Part shown: one piece after another, positions 55,390 through 64,000 of the stretch | How the letters are laid out: every line of letters begins with the position of its first letter | Numbering within the stretch: position 1 is the stretch's first letter | Origin: Gnetum montanum | Lineage: Eukaryota; Streptophyta; Gnetopsida; Gnetales; Gnetaceae | Assembly: GCA_015680685.1 (NCBI GenBank) | Contig: MNCI01006590.1 | Coordinates: 21,870 to 85,869, forward strand | Direction: 5' to 3' | DNA: 64,000 nt | Made by a program: the position numbers and the translations under genes | The notes under the pieces: generated by a model | What the model saw: the letters and a program-made list of their open reading frames with translations, nothing else | What the model was told of the DNA's origin: nothing | The model's database searches: none

Positions 55390-57976
55390 TAATGGTCCCT
55401 CATGTTATCTCGGCATTAGTGGAGATTGAGGTTAGCCTACTATTGCTGCTACTTTTGCTGGAAGTTTGAAAGCATCCAAAAGCACTTTCATCTTTTCTTC
55501 TTTGCTTCGTGGATCATACACAGTCCACATAGCTTTGCTAATGTGGGCCGATGTAGGAATATCCCATGGGCATGGCATTGAAGGAAATAGTTCCTTCATG
55601 TTGATGAACTAGGCAGCGAAGGTTTTACGTTCTATGTTAAATATCCTCGCAAGGTTCTGTAGTTCTTGATAATTGTTCATTCTCCTGGTCAGGTTCTTAG
55701 CAATAGATCATTAATTATTGAATTTGCTTCTAAGAACTTCAAGCTCTAGTTGGCTATCTCTAACTTCTATTTTGTCTCTTTGTGGAGCTTGACTTCCACC
55801 TCATAGAGGGGGTAGGAACTAGCCACCTTCTTTCCACCTCAATCCTTAGTCTTTCAGCTATCAACATCACCAAGTTTGCATAACAGAGGTTAGTGAGCTT
55901 CATGTACTTAGTCATCTCTTTAATTTGGAACTCCTTTAGATAGATTTCTACTTTGTTCAATGCATTTAGTCCATCAAAATGGACAAACATACATCATTTC
56001 TTTGCTGAAGTTGTTGGAGGACCTCATTCAATTTGGTCTTCACCAACTGAATTTCCTTTTCATTAACTTCCTTAAGGAGTTCAACTTAGTCCCTGTAGTG
56101 ATTTTTTACATGCTTAAACTTTAAAGCATCGTTTTTCCAAGTGGCTACCTTAATTGCAGTCTTTTGATGAAGGGCATGGACTTCCTCCATTGAGAGATTA
56201 CAATTCTCTATTATCAGCCTCCTCATATCTAGGTTCACCTTGGCGAACTACTCTTGCTACTAAAGTATCAATTTGATTAATTGGTCTTTTTGTTGCTTAG
56301 TGTTGTGTGAGTGGTGATTGTTCCTTGGGAGAACTAAGCTTGCTTTCCAAACTTGCAACATGTCCTTGTCAATGTTAAAAGCCATGGATTTTGACAAGGA
56401 TGCATCAAAGATCATGACCTCCTTTACATTCTTGGCTTCCTAAAGTCTTTGTTGAAGTTGTTGGAAAGCTTCATCTATGGTAAGCTTGGGCCTGAGAATC
56501 ATAGGATCATAGAGACAGGCATGCAACTTAGCAACTTTGATGGCCAACCATCGATTAGCTATGGTGGCCTCCTCTAGTTGTGCATTAGTAATAAGTTATT
56601 TTCTCCATATCTTGAGCAACTATGAATAGTTCATAGTGATCTCATCCAAAAGATCAAAGATTTGTGAAAGTGGTTGCCTGGTTCCAACCAACCTTTCCAA
56701 CACCTCCTTAGGTTGGGTAGTGTTCATCTGACCACTCCCTACTTGTGTATATGAACAAATTTCTACCATTGGGGCAATGTTAGGTACTGATGTTGCAAAA
56801 TCATTCAGAGCTTCAACAACCCTGTCAACCACCACTTTCATTGTTTTCTACTGCTCTTTGTGTTTCATGATTAGAACAATTTCCACCTTGCCCTCCTCTA
56901 ACACTACTGAGAAGGCTACAACATTTCCTAAGATTTGAGCAAATATTTATCTAGGGATGGATACTATGATCTCTTGGAAACTTAGATTGGACCTTTTGGA
57001 TGCCTAATTCCATTGAGCTAAGAACAATGGGACATTTTCATTATCCAGCTAGCTAATGATTCTTTCAACCTTGTTCAAGTGGGTCATGGTTGGATGGTAG
57101 ACAAATGGTTCGCCATCACCTACAGAGCTGTATTGTTGATAAAATTGTTGCTCCTAAAGTTTTCTTAATCATTCAGTAGTTGCACGTGCCTCTGGTGTAG
57201 TTTCTAGAGCTACAAGTGATGGTGGTGGCTACTCCTCTTCTCATAGCTTGGCTATTGTCTTATCCTTCATCATTTCCTAACATGATGTAATAGAAGCATG
57301 GTGGATCATATCATTGTTGTAACAAGCTATCTTTCCCTTTTGTAGAGTTTGCGAGGCATAAAAATGGTAGGGTCTTCCTTTCCTTCTCATTTTCCTAGAA
57401 ACATTTTTCTATTTCTAAGAAAATGAGCTAGGGAAGGTTGACTAGAAATTTCCTGCTCATAGCAATGAATGCTCGAGCAAAGAAAGTAGTAACTTTATTG
57501 GGCCTCACCATTGGGTTTATGTGATAAACCCCAATTTTAAAGTATGCTCTCTCTACCTTAGTGAGAGCACCGTACTCCTTGCAATCCACTCCATAACATC
57601 ACTACATCTATTCTTTCTTTGCTTCTAGATTTTCCTGCATCAAGATCTCCACTAGTTTTTCCCCTGTATCTAGAAGCCTAAGGGCCTCTACAATGGCCTT
57701 AACCAAGTAGGAGATGATCATGTCATTGATTTTCATTGACACATCTTCTTGTTAGTTGTTCCAAAATAGGTAAGTATCCCCCACATATCCTTCTGTACTA
57801 TTGAAGAGAATGGATCACATGAAAGACCCATGAAGTTTTGTATCGATCTCCTTTGGCACTAGCTCCAAGAAGGATCTAAAGTTCAACTCCTAAAGAATGG
57901 AACTTTGGAGCTCCTTGGTCCTTATCTTTTCCAAGCAAGCCTTGGTCAAAGTGACCTCTAGGCTAGGCCTTGGCAT
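55390..57976 (-). pseudogene. Long decayed coiled-coil reading frame of unknown family
   Basis: With stops tolerated, one minus-strand frame can be followed for about 2.6 kb from ATG at about 57976 (MPRPSLEVTLTKACLEKI). Open pieces include 56841-56620 (MKVVVDRVVEALNDFATSVP) and 55990-55760 (MFVHFDGLNALNKVEIYLKE). Other segments: FVYHPTMTHLNKVERIIS near 57.07 kb and VELLKEVNEKEIQLVKTKLN near 56.05 kb. It is rich in Gln, Glu, Lys and Leu with heptad character, so coiled coil is likely. Most breaks are TAG where Gln fits. I recognise no domain. It lies in the same orientation as the integrase remnant at 60.3-61.1 kb with a TATA-bearing region between. It may be an accessory ORF of a gypsy element. 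Confidence 0.4.
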
Positions 57977-58399
57977 AGGAACCTTGCCTTGCCTAGATTG
58001 ACCTATTTTAGTAGTGGGAATTTGGTGAGTAGATTCCACTTTGGGCTTCTTCCAAAGGGCTCAATGGCATGGGTTACTTTCAGTGCTTATTCTTGGGGTT
58101 GTTGTGGCTATTGTTGCTGGTCCATTCCTTCTCTTGGTTGCTTTCCCCTAGGCTATGAAGGTCCTCCTATCTGTGGTTCTATTTCACAAACATAACCTAT
58201 GATAGTTTTTACTTTATAATCCTTAGTTATTTTGATATCTTTCTCATTAGATCAAGTTATGCTATATCTGGAGTGTTAAGAGTTGATCATTTTAATGCTT
58301 TGTTTGTGATCTTGACTAGTATTTTAATATTATTTTATTTGGTAGCTATCAGAGTTTATGCGATGGTCCTAATCCTTCATGGTAGTTGATTTTAATATC

Positions 58400-59040
58400 A
58401 TTTTAATAGGTTGACCATTTGAAGGTACAAATATTTGAAATTTTTTTTTACAAAAAACCAAATGTTTGGGTCCCCCACGATGTAGAGCTTACCTCTAGTA
58501 GCATAAGGATCAAAAAATGGGTGCAAACAAGTTGACAATTTGAGAGTTATAGCTCTTGGAAGGTTCTTGGGCTCTAAAAAATTGCAAAAAATCCTCTTGC
58601 TTCTTTGGAAAATGATGCAAAAATGGCTAAGTATCACACGTATTTATATTATTTCTGTGACATGTTAAGGGGGATGTGTCAATGTAGTTGTTCTTTGCTA
58701 ACTTTACATTTGGAAAATGGAGGAATTTTGGCAAGTTCTAGGATAATACAAGAGATTAATGGAAGCAAAATAGATGTAGAAAGATGGAAACAACATAGAA
58801 GAGGATTATGTAGACTTTGGAGGAAGGATTCAAATACATTTGGATGAATTTAAAATGCCAAAATTAAGCAAATTTGGATGTTTGAATGTAAGTTGTAGGA
58901 TTGTTCACATAAATGGCCAATGGATAGGAATTCTAACTCAAAATAAACCAAAGGGAATGCAATTGGGTCCTTCCCAAAGTAAGTGTATGCTCCTAATGTC
59001 CTTGCATGACATCATCCCAAGGAGTCCGTAGGCACCAAGG
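58400..59040 (-). promoter_or_regulatory. Possible minus-strand LTR promoter region
   Basis: The minus strand reads AATATAAATACG (TATAAATA at 58648-58641) followed by an untranslated-like leader toward the decayed frame at 57976. It could be the LTR of the element carrying that frame. No second copy of it occurs in the window, so this stays tentative. Confidence 0.3.
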
Positions 59041-59044
59041 ATGA

Positions 59045-60285
59045 TTAATGGTCATTTCAAGTTAAAAATCATATTCAATGGAGTAAATGTTGTAGGATTA
59101 TGAGATCCTCATAACAAATGCATCAAGTAACCATGATATGAGGCAATGGGATGATGTGTCATGCATCAAGAAAAATGGTAAAGAGAGAATGGTAAGAGAT
59201 CCTTATCTAAGTCACATGAAGTCCTTGTGAAGTATGTGGTTAAGATGATTTGATACCATCCCATCCTTAGTTTAGATCAAATCCATCCACTTTCAATGAC
59301 TTTGCATTGTTATATCCTATCCCTTTGATCATCAATAGTTCATGACAATCACCACTCTAAGAGAAGAAGGAAGATGGAAAGAACCTTAGTTAGAGGGATG
59401 CCTTCAGGCATGGATAACATATCTTTCCTTCCCCATAACCAACGCCTATAGTCCATTATTATGTCTAAGGGATGTGTTTTGAATTCTCATATTCTTTGTT
59501 TGTTGTTTTTGTTTTTTTGTTTTTTTTTTCACATGAACCACACCATGTAAGTATGTGCTTCCTTTAATGGTCAATAGCAAGGGTGGTGAGAGACCAATGG
59601 AGAAGAATCATGAAACTTGATAAAGAGGTTGGGAAGAGAATATGACAAATCCCTTTGAAGTCACATCCTTTTTCATTCCTTCTTGATTTATTCTGAGTCT
59701 ATTAAGTAGCCAAATCATTGGTTACTTTTAGTTACAATATGGAAGGATGTTATGCTCTTAAGATGCAAAGCCTTTGTAGAATAGATGGAATGGATGGATG
59801 TCGTGGTCCCACTACCTACTACCATGAAAAAATTGACAACTTGTTAACAAAGGCCATAATCAAAAGACAAAAATTTGGACATTTAGAAAATGAATCATTA
59901 CATTAATAGCTGCATTCTTTAGCTTTTAGTATTAATAATAGTATTGGAAAAATCAAAGATTCCATAAAAAACAAGATAAAATACTAAAAAGGAAGATAAA
60001 AAGGAAAAATCTATAAAATAATTGATAAAATAATCAAGAAAATGAAAAACATATGAAGAGTAGTGTAAAATAAAAAGGTAAAAAATGGATTAGTCTTACA
60101 AGGTGTTAGCATGGATGGCTATCTCTCCCATGACTAAGTTGAGAGGAGAAGATCTAAAAAATAGAGCATGCCTATTTAGAGGTGTTATTATTGTTGGTTA
60201 CTCTTGATTCAAAGAAAGGTTTCACTTGTTGGATGTTGGCCATCAGTCATGTTTCTAGGCTTGAAGGATGGTAAATGATCATGGC
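59045..60285. other. AT-rich stretch, no gene seen
   Basis: Nothing recognised apart from a T-rich tract at about 59505-59530. The frame 59718-59906 has no known motif. Confidence 0.4.
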
Positions 60286-60289
60286 ACTT

Positions 60290-61120
60290 GAAGGAAAAGT
60301 TGTACGAATAATATAAGGCCCTTCCCATAATGTTTGGAATTTAGTATGATAAGGTATATGCATGAGGTTCTAGTAGAAGACCTTATCATTAGGTTGAAAC
60401 TTAATTGTCCATATCCATGCATCATAACATTATTTGGAATGTGCATTATGCACTTCACTCATAGTTAAGGCTACTTATTGGTTTTTATCTAGCACATTCA
60501 GTATCACAAGACATTTTTGTTATGCTAGATTGAGATTAAGATTAAGCTCAAAAGTGGTTAAAAGTGTATAGAGATAAGCTTGGATTAGAAGTTTAGGTAA
60601 TTTTTTGTAAACTAACTCATAAGAAAAGTACCCTATAGAAAGTTTTCATGTGGATTGATAAGCCCATAGAGCATCATTGAGTTTTGTACTCCAATCCTTC
60701 CTATATTTACTAATTGTACATGTTAGTATTTTCATTATCTCCCTATTAGTAACTTTAGATTGACCATTATCCTAGGGGTGATAGGAAGTTGTAAGTTTAT
60801 GTTGCACCTCTAAACATTGCATCAGTTTCCAAAACGTAGCCCATGTAAAATGAGTCCCATTATAAAAAATAATTGCTCTTGGTACATCAAACCTATTTAC
60901 CATATTTTGTTGGATAAACCTTGTTGCACTAGAAGATGAACAATTGGTGATGGCTATAGCTTTAACCTACTTAGTACAATAGTCAATAGCTACAATGATG
61001 CATGCCTTTTCATTGAACATGGAAGTGATGGATCCCATTAAGTCAATGTCCTAGATGTCAAATGTCACATCCCTATTCCCAAATGATGTGGTTGCCTAAT
61101 GAAGATGATGTCTCTTCATA
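60290..61120 (-). pseudogene. Ty3/gypsy integrase remnant
   Basis: Minus-strand reading: DIDLMGSITSMFNEKACIIV (first catalytic Asp kept), then RAIIFYNGTHFTWATFWKLM where DNGTHF is expected (second Asp now Tyr), then YHP, stop, DNGQSKVTNREIMKIL where Glu is expected after the Ser (now Lys). Further on are LNDALWAYQST and LWEGPYIIRTTFPSSA from the C-terminal part. Several TAG and TGA stops. It is a different family from the integrase at 22.4-23.8 kb. RT and RNase H upstream (above 61.12 kb) are missing, displaced by the plus-strand element that starts near 61.15 kb. Confidence 0.7.
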
Positions 61121-61149
61121 ACAAATGTTATCGTTATCTTAACAAGACC

Positions 61150-61617
61150 TGAAAGGGTAGTTGTGATTAAGACTCGAAAGGGCATATTTGATGGGATGCA
61201 AAATTGTATGGGCCGCGATATCGGGTACGCAATATCGTATACACGATATCACATCTTCCCCTGCGATATCACATATAAATAAGAGGCGGCTCTCCCTTGT
61301 TTCGCATCTAGATCTAGATTGTAGCCAAACTCTTGCAGTTTTAGCATTCCAGAGATAGAATAATTTCCATGTGCCCGTAGTAGGAGTCCCAAAGTGAACA
61401 TATCTTTATTCGAGCAAATATTATACCTGAGCACACGTTTGTGTACAGAAATAAAGATGAAGTTTTGGATAAACCTTGCAGTGCATGGACTAAGCTAATG
61501 AGGATTTAATTATTGTTGAATGTTTAAATGTTTTCTTAAGACTTAATCTCTCTCAACTCTCATAGTTAAGTGCATTTAGTACGATCGCTTTGAGCATGTG
61601 CGTTACGCTTGGTAATC
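61150..61617 (+). repeat. Probable 5' LTR of a second gypsy element, palindromic promoter
   Basis: The plus strand has a cluster of GATATC/CGATATCG palindromes (61216-61270), then TATAAAT at 61274-61280, then a leader toward the gag at 61899. The start of the LTR is not defined (a break from the integrase remnant lies near 61.12-61.15 kb), and its end and the primer site fall in or near the N gap. Confidence 0.5.
61216..61280 (+). promoter_or_regulatory. GATATC-palindrome cluster and TATA box
   Basis: CGATATCG, CAATATCG, CACGATATCA and GCGATATCAC occur within 55 bases directly upstream of TATAAAT (61274-61280). Spacing and symmetry suggest binding sites for a dimeric factor; no known factor is assigned. 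Confidence 0.5.
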
Positions 61618-61881
61618 NNNNNNNNNNNNNNNNNNNNNNNNNNNNNNNNNNNNNNNNNNNNNNNNNNNNNNNNNNNNNNNNNNNNNNNNNNNNNNNNNNN
61701 NNNNNNNNNNNNNNNNNNNNNNNNNNNNNNNNNNNNNNNNNNNNNNNNNNNNNNNNNNNNNNNNNNNNNNNNNNNNNNNNNNNNNNNNNNNNNNNNNNNN
61801 NNNNNNNNNNNNNNNNNNNNNNNNNNNNNNNNNNNNNNNNNNNNNNNNNNNNNNNNNNNNNNNNNNNNNNNNNNNNNNNNN
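61618..61881. other. Assembly gap (264 N)
   Basis: Covers the probable LTR end, primer binding site and leader of the second gypsy element. Confidence 0.99.
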
Positions 61882-61898
61882 ACACCGACAAGATAACA

Positions 61899-64000
61899 AT
61901 GTCTTCTTCTTCTCATAAAAGCACTTCACCACCTAGGGATCACACAAGAGACAGTCAACGGTCTAACACACATAACCTAGAACCACCAGTTCCTCAATAG
62001 TATTAGGTGGTATATACTCATCATGATGAGTATATACCCGATTTTACTTTTATCCTCCATCAGGATGAACAACTGCACTGGAGAGACCTGCAAGGTAACA
62101 TAGTGTTACCCCTAGATTGGGCAGTCCCTAACATGCTCCTTCATGCTCTTGCACAGATAGGCATGATGGAACTATACACTGAATACGTTGCATGTGATTA
62201 CGACACAAGGAATTACCATCCCACAGTGCCACGACTTCTAAGGGATTCGTGGTAGGAGAGTTATCACACATCGTTGAAGGGAAAAGGACCCTGCAATGCT
62301 TTGCCTATCATAAGAGAAATTAAGGGTGGTGAACCTATCTCAATAGGTTCTCCACAAAATGATGTTCCCCCTCCTAACGATAGTGAGGAGGTGGTGTATC
62401 AGAACCTTCGCTCCACGATATACAACCCTAGTTCTGATGCCCACGAACACCAAGTGTTCAATGAGGGAACACAAACAAATGATAAGGATGGGCAATTTGA
62501 TCATCATCATGATCGGGGCCATAGCCACCGAAGAGAAGGTAGGAAACATTGTCATGGCGATGGTTCTCCTTCCTCTTCTCCTTCATTGCACCATTCACCC
62601 TCTCCTTCCACATCAGGACGTAGTCACAAAGAGCACAACCATGTGGATAAGGGTAAGGATAAGCAAGATGAGAACCCTCGACGAGAGAGTCAAAAGTGAG
62701 GATGAGGGCATTCTAGGGAATCTAGGCATGGAAGAAGGAAAAGTAGGGAACTGCGTAGGCATCATAGATGCCATGAAAGAAATGACAAAAATGAACCCCT
62801 ACTTGCCACCCAAAGTATGTTAGACATTACGAAGGCCGTTAGAATACCTACAAGGCACCAAAAAGATAGCCGGATCAAGAGATTAGACATGAATAATATC
62901 CCACGATTTGAGGGGGGATACAATGCTGATCCGCAAAACCACTTATAGGCATTCCACGATGCCTATGCCTTGCAAAATATTGAAAATGAGTGGTAGAAGT
63001 TAAAGTTGTTTCCTAGGACACTTATAAAGGAAGCGGAAAGCTAGTACCGGTCCTTAGAACTGGAAACCATTAGGAGATGGAGTACGATGTTAGAATTGTT
63101 TAACGATAAATACCAAATGTACTCCAAAGTGTCCAACTTGCGTAAGAAGATCCAAGGATGGAAGCAGGGTAATCATGAATCCTTGGATGCCGCCATGGGC
63201 CGATATTATGCATTGCTACATCGTTGCCCAAGCCATGGTTACACACAATGGAATCAACTCCACCACCTTGTAGATGGGCTAAGACATGAAACTAGGAGAA
63301 CCCTTGGAACATATGCCCAAGGGAGATTATCTGAACTTAGGTTCCATGAGGTGCATAGATTGTTGGAGCAAGTAGCTAAGGAAGAAGAAGAGCTACAGAA
63401 AAGAGAAAGCGTGGAAGAGTATAACTACGATCCTTTCCTCTGAAAGAGGGGAGTAAGATTCTGTGAGGAAGAGGATGAGTCACCACTCGAAGAGTTGGTG
63501 AATAGAAAAACCTTGCTGCTTCAAAAGCTAACAACCAAGGTGTCAGCTAAGGTAGATCAAATGTGGTAATCCTTAGATAGTAGGTTTAAAATTGTTTTAA
63601 AAATTGTAGAGGAGTCTAAGGAGCGAAGTAGTGACCATGATAAGAAAAAGAGGAGAGATTCAAACCATGCACGTAACAAGGGTAAGGGAAAAATGACTAT
63701 CACCAATGAGGTTGTGGATTTTGATATAGATAATGATGGTGGATGTGAGATCTACCAATATGACCATCCTAAGGGATGTTGCCCAATAATCTCACATCTG
63801 CAAGAGTCCAGGGTGTATGCACTCAACCCAAGACTTAACAAATAGCAAGCACCCCGTCGGTTACCTTATCCCCAAGGTAACCTAAGGTAGTTCCACCAAC
63901 CATTAACATATTATCCAAGTGGAACTCCACCACAACCTATCGGGCAACACCAGCAATGGTAATACCCACAATCATGGGGGATGCCACCACCTAGACAACA
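61899..64000 (+). pseudogene. gag of a second gypsy element (Athila-like), cut by window end
   Basis: One frame runs from ATG 61899 (MSSSSHKSTSPPRDHTRD) to the window end with stops but no frameshift. An N-terminal region is followed by a His/Ser-rich low-complexity part (about 62.50-62.68 kb). The capsid-type gag domain follows: NNIPRFEGGYNADPQNHL near 62.90 kb, LKLFPRTLIKEAES, then LRKKIQGWKQGNHESLDAAM and CPSHGYTQWNQLHHLVDGL at 63.15-63.27 kb. The last of these resembles the Athila-type gag (CPHHGI..W...F..GL). All stops I located are TAG or TGA (for example 61998, 62004, 62253, 62697, 63441), fitting C-to-T decay of CAG, CGA or TGG codons. Protease and pol would lie beyond 64000. Confidence 0.75.

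Noticed and set aside
59505-59530. Poly(T) tract as the tail of a processed pseudogene or LINE
   Set aside because: No coding or LINE 3' sequence lies next to it on the minus strand.

Overview
This window looks like nuclear DNA from a seed plant with a large, repeat-rich genome. A gymnosperm would fit, but nothing in the sequence proves it. Reasons: AT-rich background, one small intron-containing host gene, plant L1-type and RTE-type LINEs, and Ty3/gypsy LTR retrotransposons of plant lineages. Nearly every element is decayed by stop codons (mostly TAG) and frameshifts. There is no sign of operons, phage, plasmid or CRISPR.

Layout. 1-5.7 kb: AT-rich DNA with a decayed coiled-coil reading frame (2.58-3.83 kb). 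5.72-9.74 kb: LINE-A (+), decayed, interrupted by the next element. 9.75-29.78 kb: a 20 kb Ty3/gypsy (Tat-like) composite with three LTRs, flanked by a perfect 5-bp target duplication (CTAGT). Its sense strand carries gag-pro (11.57-15.36), RT (20.53-21.89), an N gap over RNase H, and integrase (22.42-23.79). Between protease and RT lies a 5.2 kb block holding an antisense gene (20114 down to 15983), which I model as 8 exons with matching splice phases. 29.8-34.6 kb: AT-rich DNA with a two-exon kinase C-lobe remnant, RTE LINE 3' ends and an unidentified decayed frame. 37.4-39.6 kb: a pair of diverged long direct repeats (candidate LTRs) with an RTE fragment between them. 40.39-43.58 kb: LINE-C (+), which meets the 3' end of the much better preserved LINE-B (-, 43.61-48.45) at a G-rich junction. 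49.55-52.06 kb (-): an intact 4-exon host gene for a mitochondrial ribosomal protein of the mS23 family. 54.6-61.1 kb (-): decayed gypsy material, including a long coiled-coil frame and an integrase core. 61.2-64.0 kb (+): promoter and gag of a second gypsy element, cut by the window end.

Most notable: the antisense gene inside the Tat-like element. It has its own TATA-like box, its first large exon resembles an FCP1/NIF (HAD) phosphatase domain, and the block containing it can be read as a sense-strand intron with phase-0 borders. The composite around it has outer LTRs that resemble each other more than either resembles the middle LTR, which suggests the three-LTR structure was integrated as one unit.

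Limits: family assignments come from motif reading, with no database search. Exon borders are splice-consensus predictions. Three N gaps (21893-22418, 47758-47883, 61618-61881) and one single-N join (22981) hide sequence.
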